Assembly (NCBI RefSeq): GCF_000729995.1
Contig: NZ_JNFG01000019.1
Coordinates: forward strand, 1-64,000
Direction of reading: 5' to 3'
DNA: 64,000 bases
Origin: Caballeronia sordidicola
Lineage (GTDB): Bacteria; Pseudomonadota; Gammaproteobacteria; Burkholderiales; Burkholderiaceae
Shown one piece after another: positions 39,741 through 49,037 of the stretch. The notes under the pieces were generated by a model that saw only the letters and a list, made by a program, of their open reading frames with translations, had not been told where the DNA came from and did no database searches. A program made the position numbers and the translations under genes. Position 1 is the stretch's first letter, and every line of letters begins with the position of its first letter.

Positions 39741-41021
39741 ATGAACTCGATCGTCTCGCGTTTGAGCAATGCACATCCGGCGTCGGCGTGGTTGGCCGGC
39801 ATCTATTCGATTTGCTCCGCGCATCCGTGGGTGCTGGAAGCGGCCATGCGGCAGGCGCTGGAAGACGAGACGCCACTGCTGATCGAATCGACATCGAATC
39901 AGGTCGATCAATACGGCGGTTATACGGGCATGAAGCCGGCTGATTTTGTGGACTTCGTTCGTTCTATTGCCGAGCGCGTTGGCTTCCCGCACGAGCACCT
40001 GATTCTTGGCGGCGATCATCTCGGGCCGAACGCGTGGCGAGATCTTCCCTCCGAAGAAGCCATGCAACGCGCCGATGCGTTGATTGACGCGTATGCATCG
40101 GCGGGATTCACGAAGATTCACCTCGATACGAGCATGTCGTGCGCCGATGACCCCGAGCGCTTGTCGGATGCGGTGGTGGCGGCGAGGGCTGCACGCTTGT
40201 GTGCGGTAGCCGAGGCAGCGGTGAAGCGCGCCAGTTTGAGCGTGAGCCCGGTCTATGTGATCGGCACTGAAGTACCGGTGCCGGGCGGTGCGGCGGAAGA
40301 GCTTGATGTGGTCGAGCCCACCTCCCGTGAGGCAGCGATTGAAACGGCTCTGGTTCATAAGAAGGCGTGGCAGGAACACGGCGTGCAGGACACGTGGCCG
40401 CGTGTGATCGCGTTGGTCGTGCAACCGGGTGTGGAGTTTGATCATACGAAGGTGATCGACTACGTGCCGGCGCGCGCCGAGTCGTTGAAGAGTGCGCTGG
40501 ATGATCTGCATGGCATGGTCTTCGAAGCACATTCCACCGATTATCAAACGCCCGAGGCGCTAAGCGCTTTAGTCCGCGATGGCTTTCGCATTCTCAAGGT
40601 TGGCCCGGGCGTGACGTTCGCATTGCGCGAGGCGTTGTACGCATTGGCAGATATCGAAACAGAATTGATCGGTGCGCATAAACGATCGAATCTACGCGAA
40701 GTAGTCGAGCGCGTGATGCTGAGCAAACCTGGCTATTGGGAAAAGTATTATCACGGCGATGCTGAGCAGCAACGCGTGTTGCGCACTTACAGCTATAGCG
40801 ACCGCGTGCGTTATTACTGGGCCGATGCGGAAATCGGCGCGGCTGCGCAAACGCTACTCGACAACCTGAGCGCTCTGAAGATTCCGGAGAATCTGCTCAG
40901 CCAGTTCTTGCCCGAGCAGTATTGGGCGGTGCGGCGCGGCGAGTTGCGCAACGAACCTCTGGCGTTGGTCATGGACCGGGTGAGATCCGTTGTGCGCGAC
41001 TACGCTGCGGCATGCCGGTAG
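39741..41021 (+). CDS. GatZ/KbaZ-family protein, possible tagatose-6-phosphate 4-epimerase
   Basis: A 426-residue member of the GatZ/KbaZ family (PF08013), normally annotated as the non-catalytic subunit of tagatose-bisphosphate aldolase. Metal-binding and substrate residues appear in GGDHLGPNAW (about 93-102), FTKIHLDTSMSCADDP and EAHSTDYQT. No GatY/KbaY catalytic partner is in the operon. Family members in Agrobacterium that sit with a tagatose kinase act as D-tagatose-6-phosphate 4-epimerases giving fructose 6-phosphate. That role fits here better than aldolase. Last gene of the operon, 4 bases after the kinase. Confidence 0.85.
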   Translation: MNSIVSRLSNAHPASAWLAGIYSICSAHPWVLEAAMRQALEDETPLLIESTSNQVDQYGGYTGMKPADFVDFVRSIAERVGFPHEHLILGGDHLGPNAWRDLPSEEAMQRADALIDAYASAGFTKIHLDTSMSCADDPERLSDAVVAARAARLCAVAEAAVKRASLSVSPVYVIGTEVPVPGGAAEELDVVEPTSREAAIETALVHKKAWQEHGVQDTWPRVIALVVQPGVEFDHTKVIDYVPARAESLKSALDDLHGMVFEAHSTDYQTPEALSALVRDGFRILKVGPGVTFALREALYALADIETELIGAHKRSNLREVVERVMLSKPGYWEKYYHGDAEQQRVLRTYSYSDRVRYYWADAEIGAAAQTLLDNLSALKIPENLLSQFLPEQYWAVRRGELRNEPLALVMDRVRSVVRDYAAACR

Positions 41022-41061
41022 GCTTTAGATTGCTCGTCCAGTACGTGTTGTGGACGCGTGG

Positions 41062-42089
41062 CTACTGATACGACATGGTGAAGGTGGCTTTGGCATTTGC
41101 CGATCCGCTGTTGATCTTGCCAGTGCGGATGTATCGCGCGGTTAGCGGAACGGTAAGTGGGCCGCCCGTTGTTTGCGCAGGTGTCGTCATGAACTGTCCG
41201 GTATTTGCGACTACCGCTGAATCTGGACCGAAGGTGACCGGGGTTCCGCCGAACAGAATCTGGTAACCAATTCCTTGGGCCGTTGAGTCAGGGCTGAGGG
41301 ACAAGATCGTCGTCTGATTCGTTGGTGTGCTTACGTCGGTGAGTGTGGTGTACACCTTCACGCCCGGATCGCAATTCAGGCCAATGTTCAAACTGGTTTC
41401 GCCGTCAGTTGACCCGACGTTCGGTAACCGATAGGTGTAGGTCTTCGGCATGGTCACCGCTATTGACGTTGTTGTGACGGTGCATGCGGATATGGAGAAT
41501 TTGCCGGTCGCGCCCCGGAAAATACGTTAGCGGTAGCACTAACGTCTGGAGTATATTCATTAATGACGACTGGCGCGATGGTCGTTAGATTGCCGGTTGT
41601 GCCGTTACCGGTTTTCAAGAAATAAGCACTCATTTTCAGATTGAATATTTGGGTCTTCGGCTGAGCGGAAGCCGTGAGTGTGCAGTTAATCGTTCGATTA
41701 ACCTGCTTCACGTGGGACGGCCAACCTTCCGAATAGGGACTGCAACTCGTTGATGGCCCATTTTCAATATCGTATCGAACAGCAACGTTCGGGACGTTCG
41801 TTTGGAAATTATATGTGGATCCTGGCACATTAACGCCATCGGGCGCTCTTACGTAAAAACTGAGCTTCACAGCTACGGTATCCGCAATACAGTCGATCTC
41901 CACAATTGTGGAATAAGGCGGGCTTTCCTTGCCTATGGGAGCGTCGCGGGGAAACAGGTTATCGGCGACTGCAGGCGCAAAATTTACTGCGCCTCCGATA
42001 GTGCAGGGCGTAGTTGCGCCAAGTGAAACTGATGCTCCAACTGTTACTTGAAGCAGGCAAAAAACGATTGACGGACCAATTTTCAACAT
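41062..42089 (-). pseudogene. Fimbrial tip adhesin / fimbrial protein gene, frameshifted
   Basis: Two minus-strand frames together encode one fimbrial protein. The N-terminal part (42089 to about 41512) has a signal peptide (MLKIGPSIVFCLLQVTVGASVS) and a Cys-containing domain of about 190 residues. After SATANVFSGA it runs out of frame and stops at 41460. The next frame continues as TGKFSISACTVTTTSIAV and ends in a pilin domain (41451 to 41062) finishing FTMSYQ. One base seems missing in GGGGCGCGACC near 41510. The layout is that of FimH-like two-domain adhesins. No chaperone or usher is near; DNA is lower in GC than its neighbours. Confidence 0.7.
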
Positions 42090-42814
42090 GAGAAGCGCTA
42101 CCTCACAAAGCATGGTGCCCGACGCTGCGGCTTGTCAGCTCGCTGCCGGAGGGAACTTTATTAACAAATATGTTTCGTTCACGTCATCCCATCACCGAGC
42201 TTACTGTTACTTCGTTGTCGGAGGGACTGTTCCCGCTTCGTTGAATTAATCTCTTTCAGCGTTTCTTCGTAGAGCGCCTGGTGTTGGCTTTCACGTACCA
42301 TATTCGCCCGATTGGCGAATTATTTCTGAAACGTATCTAACTAGTATTCATCGCGTTGTCCGCTGGCTCTACGAATTTGCATATCTCTCACAAATTCTAT
42401 GCTGCCCCGATTGACTAGACCATATTTTTTTATCTTGTCTGATTTGATCGAATAAAAGTGCAACGTTTTGCTCCCGAGTTGCGTCGTTTTAGTTAATACG
42501 GTGCGATTCTTATGGGTTCCACGTTGAAGCGCAATGTTACGAAGTCGTAGAAGTGAAGCTAAGCTGGTGGTTAAGCGGTCGAAGTGAATGGCGCATCCGA
42601 AGTGCGAAGCAAGGCTTAATACTCGTCTTAATCCAAGTGGCGGGAATACGCTTGGCACTACTTCATGTAATTGAGGCGCTAACCCTCGCACGAAGGGTTA
42701 GCGGGCCAGCTTGGATCCAAACCGCGTTGCGCTGTGTGTTATCCAGTTTTCGCGATTACATGCAATCGAAAAGCAGGCATATGCTGCAGTTCAGTCGTGG
42801 CCCAACCGATGAAA
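42090..42814. other. Low-GC stretch without a convincing gene
   Basis: About 720 bases, clearly AT-richer than the rest of the window (for example TTTTTTTATC near 42423-42432). Frames on both strands up to 116 codons show no recognisable protein features. It contains a hairpin at 42677-42703. Together with the broken adhesin next to it, it looks like acquired or decaying DNA. Confidence 0.5.
42677..42703. repeat. Inverted repeat CGCTAACCCT / AGGGTTAGCG
   Basis: Perfect 10-base arms (42677-42686 and 42694-42703) with a 7-base loop CGCACGA. No T-run follows on either side, so it is not a standard terminator; it could be a recombination or insertion scar. Confidence 0.5.
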
Positions 42815-43261
42815 TCAACCCCGTCCAGTACTTCCAAATCCTCCCGCTCCCCGGTCGCTGTCTGGGAACTCATCGACAATATTAAACGTTGCCTGCACCA
42901 CCGGCACGATCACCATTTGCGCGAGACGTTCCAGCGGGTTCAGCGTGAACGCGGTCGCGCCGCGATTCCACGTCGAGATCATCAGTTGGCCTTGGTAATC
43001 CGAGTCGATCAACCCGACCAGATTCCCGAGCACCACGCCGTGCTTATGACCCAAACCTGAACGCGGAAGAATCACCGCAGCATACCCCGGATCTTCGATA
43101 TGAATCGCCAAACCCGTGGGCACCAGCACTGTCTGGCCGGGTTCAAGCGTAATGGCTTCGTCCAGGCACGCACGCAGGTCGAGTCCGGCGCTTCCTGTCG
43201 TGGCGTAGGCAGGCAGATAGTCGCGCATGCGCGCATCGAGGATCTTGATGTCGAGTTTCAT
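42815..43261 (-). CDS. dut: dUTP diphosphatase
   Basis: A 148-residue trimeric dUTPase with all five motifs: GSAGLDLRA (23-31), PRSGLG, GNLVGLIDSDYQG, the RLAQMVIVP block and the C-terminal GAGGFGSTGRG. It hydrolyses dUTP to dUMP, keeping uracil out of DNA. Its ATG overlaps the stop of the LLM flavoenzyme upstream. Confidence 0.96.
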   Translation of the reverse strand: MKLDIKILDARMRDYLPAYATTGSAGLDLRACLDEAITLEPGQTVLVPTGLAIHIEDPGYAAVILPRSGLGHKHGVVLGNLVGLIDSDYQGQLMISTWNRGATAFTLNPLERLAQMVIVPVVQATFNIVDEFPDSDRGAGGFGSTGRG

Positions 43262-44271
43262 GAGGTCTGTTTGTTGAGTTCGAAAGCTTCGGCCAGCAGT
43301 TCATACGAGCGCATGCGCGCAGGGTAGCTTCCCGCAACGGTCAACACGATCAGTTCGTCGGCGTCGAAACGTTGTTGGAGTTCATGCAATTGTTCGGTCA
43401 CGCGTTCCGGCGTGCCAATGATGCTGCGATTCTTTTCCCGGGCAATCACGCTCAGTTCGCGTTCGCCGAATGCTTGGCCCGCACCTTGCGCAATCGATGG
43501 AATCGGCATGTTCAGCCCGTACGCCATCTGCACGCGGCGTAAGTCAACCGCGCGTTCCAGTGCGGCGGCTTCCGCTTCGGTATCGGCGCAAATCACGAAT
43601 ACGGCGGCAGCGAGATACGGCTGCGAGCCGTTCCGCGATACAAACCGCTCGCGATACGCCTCCGCCACCGCGTGTCCATATTGCGCGTTAATAAAATGCG
43701 CGAACGCGAAACGAATGCCGAGCTGCGCCGCTAGCAGGCCACCGAAATCGCTGGAGCCGAGCATCCACAACTCGGGACGCGTCGCGATTTCAGGCTGCAG
43801 CAACACGCCATGCGCGAGGTGATCCTCTGGCAGCGTGCCGTCGAACAGGCCAACGAGTTCGCCCACTTGTTGCGGGAAAATATCGCCGCGATTGTAGTCA
43901 CCTGCCGCAACCGCCTGCGCGGTGCGCATATCGCCGCCGGGTGCACGCCCGACGCCCAGGTCCACGCGATTCGGGAACAGCGCTTCGAGCATCAGGAATT
44001 GCTCGGCGACCTTGAACGAGCTGTAGTAGGGCAGCATGACGCCGCCCGAGCCGATCCGGATCCGCTGCGTAATACTGCCAATACGCGCGAGCAAAACCTC
44101 AGGGCACGGATTCGATACCCCGCGCAACCCGTGATGCTCGGCGCACCAGTATCGCGTGTAGCCGAGGTCGTCAGCCAGGCGCGCGAGATCCAGCGTGGCG
44201 GCGATTGCGTCGGCGGTGCTATGGCCGTGAATGACCGGCGTTTGATCGAGTACGGAGAGTTTCGTCGTCAT
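43258..44271 (-). CDS. LLM class flavin-dependent oxidoreductase
   Basis: A 337-residue bacterial luciferase-like monooxygenase (group 1, YwcH/YhbW-like): YTRYWCAEHHGLRGVSNP, IRIGSGGVMLPYYSS and RVDLGVGRAPGGD are conserved. It would use FMNH2 to oxygenate an unknown substrate. It lies between coaBC and dut and overlaps dut by 4 bases. No partner flavin reductase nearby. Confidence 0.87.
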   Translation of the reverse strand: MTTKLSVLDQTPVIHGHSTADAIAATLDLARLADDLGYTRYWCAEHHGLRGVSNPCPEVLLARIGSITQRIRIGSGGVMLPYYSSFKVAEQFLMLEALFPNRVDLGVGRAPGGDMRTAQAVAAGDYNRGDIFPQQVGELVGLFDGTLPEDHLAHGVLLQPEIATRPELWMLGSSDFGGLLAAQLGIRFAFAHFINAQYGHAVAEAYRERFVSRNGSQPYLAAAVFVICADTEAEAAALERAVDLRRVQMAYGLNMPIPSIAQGAGQAFGERELSVIAREKNRSIIGTPERVTEQLHELQQRFDADELIVLTVAGSYPARMRSYELLAEAFELNKQTS

Positions 44272-44317
44272 GGTCTTGGCAGCAGCAATGGCAATGGCAA
44301 TGGGCTAAGCCAGCAGG

Positions 44318-45550
44318 CTAAGACAGCAGCGAACCGCCGCGCGGGGCCCGCTTCGCAATCTCGCCAATCAGCAACTTCGCCAGGAGCTTTTTATCGGCGC
44401 GAGGCAGACGCGTGATACCCGACGCCTCGAACAGCACGACTTCGTTGTCGTCGAGGCCAAACGTCAGCGGGCCGAGATTGCCGATCAGCAGCGGCACGTT
44501 CTTCCGTGCGCGTTTCTCTTCGCCATGCACTTCGAGATCGCCGCTTTCCGCCGCGAAACCCACGCAATACGGCGGGTTCGGCAAACGCGCGACGCTCGCG
44601 AGAATGTCCGGGTTTTCGACGAATGTGAAGGTGGGCATCGGCTGACCGGCGGTCTTTTTGATCTTGTGCTCGCTCAGATGATCGACGCGCCAATCCGCGA
44701 CGGCCGCCACCGCGATAAAAATGTCCGCATCCGGCGTCGCGTGCATCACGGCGTCGTGCATTTGCTGCGCAGTTTGCACATCTTCGCGAACCACACCCCA
44801 AGGCGTTTCCAGCGCAACTGGCCCGGCCACGAGATGCACATCCGCACCCGCCTGAGCCGCCGCGCGCGCAAGCGCGAAGCCCATCTTGCCGGATGATCGA
44901 TTGGTAATGCCGCGCACGGGATCGAGCGGTTCGAAGGTCGGACCGGCCGTAATCAATACGCGATGTCCCTGCAAAATCTTCGGCTGGAAAAAGGCGCAGA
45001 TCGCTTCAAATGTTGCCGATGGTTCCAGCATCCGGCCATCGCCCACTTCGCCGCACGCTTGCGCGCCGGAATCGGGCCCAAGCACCTGCACGCCATCGCC
45101 GCGCAGTTGCGTGACATTGCGTTGTGTCGCCGCGTTCTGCCACATCTGGCGGTTCATCGCGGGCACGACGAGCAGCGGGCAATCGCGCGCGACGCACAGC
45201 GTTGAGAGCAGGTCGTCGCAATTGCCATGCGCGAGCTTGGCGATAAAGTCAGTCGACGCCGGCGCAATCACGATTGCATCGGCTTCACGCGACAAATCGA
45301 TATGCGCCATGTTGTTCGCAATCCGCGCGTCCCATTGCGACGTGTACACGGGACGGCCGGACAGCGCCTGCATGGTGACGGGCGTGATGAATTGCGTGGC
45401 GGCGTCGGTCATCACGATCTGCACGGTCGCGCCGGCTTTCACCAGCAGACGCGTGAGTTCGGCGATCTTGTAGCACGCAATACCGCCTGACAGCCCAAGT
45501 ACGAGATGCTTTCCTGCGAGTTCTGCCGTGTCCAACGATGCCTCCTTCAA
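44318..45550 (-). CDS. coaBC: Bifunctional phosphopantothenoylcysteine decarboxylase/synthetase
   Basis: A 410-residue bifunctional CoA biosynthesis enzyme. The CoaC half carries GLSGGIACYK (19-28), the active-site His in NNMAHIDLS and PAMNRQMW; the oxidative Cys lies in GAQACGEVGDGRM. The CoaB half begins VLITAGPTFEPLDPVR with ITNRSSGKMG. It makes 4'-phosphopantetheine from phosphopantothenate and cysteine in two steps. Five bases after lspA, so part of the ribF-ileS-lspA operon. Confidence 0.95.
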   Translation of the reverse strand: MKEASLDTAELAGKHLVLGLSGGIACYKIAELTRLLVKAGATVQIVMTDAATQFITPVTMQALSGRPVYTSQWDARIANNMAHIDLSREADAIVIAPASTDFIAKLAHGNCDDLLSTLCVARDCPLLVVPAMNRQMWQNAATQRNVTQLRGDGVQVLGPDSGAQACGEVGDGRMLEPSATFEAICAFFQPKILQGHRVLITAGPTFEPLDPVRGITNRSSGKMGFALARAAAQAGADVHLVAGPVALETPWGVVREDVQTAQQMHDAVMHATPDADIFIAVAAVADWRVDHLSEHKIKKTAGQPMPTFTFVENPDILASVARLPNPPYCVGFAAESGDLEVHGEEKRARKNVPLLIGNLGPLTFGLDDNEVVLFEASGITRLPRADKKLLAKLLIGEIAKRAPRGGSLLS

Positions 45551-45555
45551 GCGGG

Positions 45556-46062
45556 TTACTTCGCTCCGCGCACGCGCCGCAACTCGTCGAATACGAGCAG
45601 CACGGCGCCGATGGTGATCGCGCTGTCGGCGAGATTAAACGCCGGCCAGTGCCACGTGTTGACGTGGAAGTCCAAGAAGTCGATCACGTGGCCATACGCA
45701 ATCCGGTCGATCACGTTGCCGATCGCGCCGCCCATGATCAGCGCCAGCGCCGTGCAGAACAATCGCTGCGTGCCATGCCTTTTCAGCAAGTAGCAGATCA
45801 CGATAGCCGCGACCACGCCAAGCGCCGTGAATCCCCAACGCTGCCAGCCGCCGGCGGTGGCGAGAAAGCTGAACGCCGCGCCGCGGTTGTAGATCAGGAA
45901 CAGGTTGAAGAAAGGCGTAAGCGCGTGGGGTTCGCCATACGTGAACACGCGCGCGACCGCGATCTTCGACAACTGGTCGAAGAGAATCACAATCAACGCC
46001 ACGCCCAGCCACGGCGCGAGTGAACCACTGCTTTGATTTTGTTTCGACATGGTTCTTGCCAT
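45556..46062 (-). CDS. lspA: Lipoprotein signal peptidase
   Basis: A 168-residue inner-membrane aspartyl protease with four helices. The catalytic Asp residues lie in GNVIDRIAYGHVIDFLDFH and FNLADSAITIG. It removes signal peptides from prolipoproteins. ATG 46062 overlaps the ileS stop (TAATG), with GGAG upstream; ATG 46050 is a possible internal alternative. Confidence 0.94.
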   Translation of the reverse strand: MARTMSKQNQSSGSLAPWLGVALIVILFDQLSKIAVARVFTYGEPHALTPFFNLFLIYNRGAAFSFLATAGGWQRWGFTALGVVAAIVICYLLKRHGTQRLFCTALALIMGGAIGNVIDRIAYGHVIDFLDFHVNTWHWPAFNLADSAITIGAVLLVFDELRRVRGAK

Positions 46063-48896
46063 TATGCTGCGCTCCGCGATTCGCCGTTGCCGAAGAGATT
46101 GGTGATGCAGCGGCCGCACAATCCGCGATGTTCCGCCGATGCCCCCACGTCGTCGCAATAGTGCCAGCAGCGCTCGCATTTCAGATACGTCGATGCCAAC
46201 ACGTCGACGCCTTCTTCCGCCTCGCTCGCTACCTTCACCACCCGCGCCGCCGATGTGATCAGCACGAAGCTGAGGTCATCGCCAAGGCTGGTCAGTGCGT
46301 TGTACCGCGCGCCGCTCGCCCGTACATCCACTTCGGCCTGCAACGACGAGCCGATCAGATTGGCCGTCCGCGCTTCTTCCATCGCCTTCGTGACGTCGCT
46401 GCGAGCCGAGCGGATCAACGTCCACTTGTCGAGCAGTTCACCGGCTTCGGGCACTTGCGGATAGCTGTGATACACCTCGGTGAAAATGGTGTCACGGCCG
46501 GGTTGCAGCACCTTGTACGCCTCTTCCGCCGTGAACGACAGATACGGCGCGACCAGCCGCAGCAAACCATGCGCGATGTGATGCAGCACCGTCTGCGCCG
46601 CGCGGCGTTCGCGCGAATCGGGCGTCATGGTGTAGAGCCGGTCCTTCAGCACGTCCAGATAGAAACCGCCGAGGTCTTCCGAGCAGAACGTAGCCAGCTT
46701 CGATACAACCGGATGGAACTCGAACTTCTCGTAATGCGCGAGCACATCGTCTTGCAGGTTTTGCGCGAGGGCGACGGCGTATTTATCGATCTCGAGCCAG
46801 TCTTCCACCGGGCGCGCGTTCTTCTCGAAGTCGAAATCGGAGAGATTGGACAAGAGGAAACGCAACGTATTGCGAATCCGCCGATACGTCTCCGTCACAC
46901 GCTTCAGGATCTCTTCGGAGATCGCGAGTTCGCCCGAATAATCCGTCGATGCAATCCACAGGCGGATGATTTCCGCGCCCAGCCGGTTCGACACTTCATG
47001 CGGGTCGACACCGTTACCGAGCGACTTCGACATCTTGCGGCCTTCGCCATCGACGGTGAAGCCGTGCGTGAGCAGCGCGTTATACGGCGGGCGGCCATCG
47101 AGCATGGAGGCGGTCAGCAACGACGAATGAAACCATCCGCGATGCTGGTCCGAGCCTTCCAGGTACAAGTCAGCAGGAAACTCCAGCGAATCCTTGTGCG
47201 AGCCGCGCAGCACGTGCCAATGCGTCGTGCCGGAATCGAACCACACATCGAGCGTGTCGCGATTCTTCTCATACATATTGGCTTCATCGCCGAGCAGTTC
47301 GGCCGGATCGAGCGTTTGCCACGCTTCGATGCCGCTCACTTCCACACGCTTGGCCACTTCTTCAAGCAATTCCAGCGTACGCGGATGCAGTTCGCCGGTT
47401 TCCTTGTGGACGAAGAACGCCATCGGCACGCCCCATTGGCGTTGCCGCGACAGCGTCCAGTCCGGCCGGTTCGCGATCATGCTGTACAGCCGCTGTTTGC
47501 CCCAGGCCGGGAAGAACGCCGTGTTCTCGATCCCTTCCAGCGCCGTCTCACGCAGTGTGCGCGACGTATCGTTGGGTTTCACGTCCATGCCGGCGAACCA
47601 CTGCGACGTCGCGCGATAGATGATCGGCGTCTTGTGGCGCCAGCAATGCATGTAGCTGTGCGTGTACTTCTCGGTTTTCAGCAGGGACTTCGCACCGCGC
47701 AGCGCTTCCACGATCTGGTCATTCGCTTCCCAGATGGAAAGTCCGCCGAACAACGGCAACGACTCGATATACCGTCCATCGCCCATGACCGGGTTGATGA
47801 TGTCCGAGTCGGTCATGCCATGCGCCTTGCATGACACGAAGTCTTCCACGCCATACGCCGGCGATGAATGCACGATCCCCGTGCCGCTTTCGGTCGTCAC
47901 GTAGTCGCCGAGATACACGGGCGCCGTGCGCTTATAGCCGGGGTGCGCCGCGCTCAGCGGATGATGAAAGCGCAGGCCGCTCAACTTCTCGCCCGTCGTG
48001 GTCGCGATGGTCGACCCCGTGAGCTCGTACTGCTTCAGGCATTCTTCCACGCGATCTTCGGCCAGGATCAGCAGGCCTTTTTCCGTATCGACGAGGCTAT
48101 AGACAATCTCCGGGTGCACATTGAGCGCCTGGTTCGCGGGGATGGTCCACGGAGTCGTCGTCCAGATCACGATGCCGCCTTCTTGCTTCGGCAACGCAGG
48201 CAAGCCAAACGCCTGCGCGGTCTTTTCCGGATCGGCGAAAGTGAACAGCACGTCGATGGTCGGATCGACCTTGTCCTGATACTCGACTTCGGCTTCAGCC
48301 AACGCCGAACCGCAGTCGAAACACCAGTTCACCGGCTTCAGCCCGCGATACACATAACCCTTCTCGAGGATCTTCCCCAACGCGCGGATTTCGCCCGCTT
48401 CGTTGGTGAAATTCATCGTCTTGTATGGATTGTCCCAATCGCCGAGCACACCAAGGCGCCGGAAGCCGAGCTTCTGCTTTTCGATCTGGGCGCTCGCGTA
48501 GGTGCGCGCTTTTTCCATCACCTCACGTGCCGGCAGCGACTTGCCGAACTGCTTCTCAATCTGGATTTCGATCGGCATGCCGTGGCAATCCCAGCCGGGG
48601 ACATAGACCGCATCGAAGCCCGCCAGATTGCGTGCCTTCACGATCATGTCTTTCAGGATCTTGTTCACCGCGTGGCCGAGATGGATGTCGCCGTTCGCAT
48701 ACGGCGGGCCATCGTGCAGGATGAACTTCTTGCGGCCCTTGCTGGCGGCGCGGATCTTCTCGTAGATCTTGTTGTCCTGCCATTCCTTGACCCATTGCGG
48801 CTCGCGCTTGGGCAAGTCACCCCGCATGGGGAACGGCGTATCCAGCAGATTGACCGGATATTTCGACTGGGGCTTGGCTTCTTTCTTGTTGCTCAT
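46062..48896 (-). CDS. ileS: Isoleucyl-tRNA synthetase
   Basis: A 944-residue class I synthetase. HIGH-type motif DGPPYANGDIHLGHAVNK (about 58-75), KMSKS motif GRKMSKSLGN, and C-terminal zinc ligands CERCWHYC and CGRCITN. It charges tRNA-Ile and edits valine. ATG 48896 is chosen because the protein then begins MSNKKEAKPQSKYPVNLLDT as in related bacteria; an in-frame start at 49019 would add 41 poor residues. Confidence 0.95.
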   Translation of the reverse strand: MSNKKEAKPQSKYPVNLLDTPFPMRGDLPKREPQWVKEWQDNKIYEKIRAASKGRKKFILHDGPPYANGDIHLGHAVNKILKDMIVKARNLAGFDAVYVPGWDCHGMPIEIQIEKQFGKSLPAREVMEKARTYASAQIEKQKLGFRRLGVLGDWDNPYKTMNFTNEAGEIRALGKILEKGYVYRGLKPVNWCFDCGSALAEAEVEYQDKVDPTIDVLFTFADPEKTAQAFGLPALPKQEGGIVIWTTTPWTIPANQALNVHPEIVYSLVDTEKGLLILAEDRVEECLKQYELTGSTIATTTGEKLSGLRFHHPLSAAHPGYKRTAPVYLGDYVTTESGTGIVHSSPAYGVEDFVSCKAHGMTDSDIINPVMGDGRYIESLPLFGGLSIWEANDQIVEALRGAKSLLKTEKYTHSYMHCWRHKTPIIYRATSQWFAGMDVKPNDTSRTLRETALEGIENTAFFPAWGKQRLYSMIANRPDWTLSRQRQWGVPMAFFVHKETGELHPRTLELLEEVAKRVEVSGIEAWQTLDPAELLGDEANMYEKNRDTLDVWFDSGTTHWHVLRGSHKDSLEFPADLYLEGSDQHRGWFHSSLLTASMLDGRPPYNALLTHGFTVDGEGRKMSKSLGNGVDPHEVSNRLGAEIIRLWIASTDYSGELAISEEILKRVTETYRRIRNTLRFLLSNLSDFDFEKNARPVEDWLEIDKYAVALAQNLQDDVLAHYEKFEFHPVVSKLATFCSEDLGGFYLDVLKDRLYTMTPDSRERRAAQTVLHHIAHGLLRLVAPYLSFTAEEAYKVLQPGRDTIFTEVYHSYPQVPEAGELLDKWTLIRSARSDVTKAMEEARTANLIGSSLQAEVDVRASGARYNALTSLGDDLSFVLITSAARVVKVASEAEEGVDVLASTYLKCERCWHYCDDVGASAEHRGLCGRCITNLFGNGESRSAA

Positions 48897-49037
48897 GGAT
48901 AACTCGATATGTGTTCGATGAGGCGGCGGTTCCGGGCAGGCAAGCTCGGGAACGGGCTCGAAGGTGTGTGCTTGGCGAGGCAGCGGGCAGCGCGTCGGGA
49001 GCTTGATCGGAAACTTCAAGCACCCGGCGCCACGCGC

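Noticed and set aside
42341..42885. Frames of 116 (minus) and 110 (plus) codons in the low-GC patch
   Set aside because: Neither has a start signal or family features, and they overlap each other and dut.
44281..44310. Short repeats of GGCAAT / CAGCAGG between coaBC and the LLM gene
   Set aside because: Only a few copies in about 30 bases; too small and imperfect for a functional repeat array.
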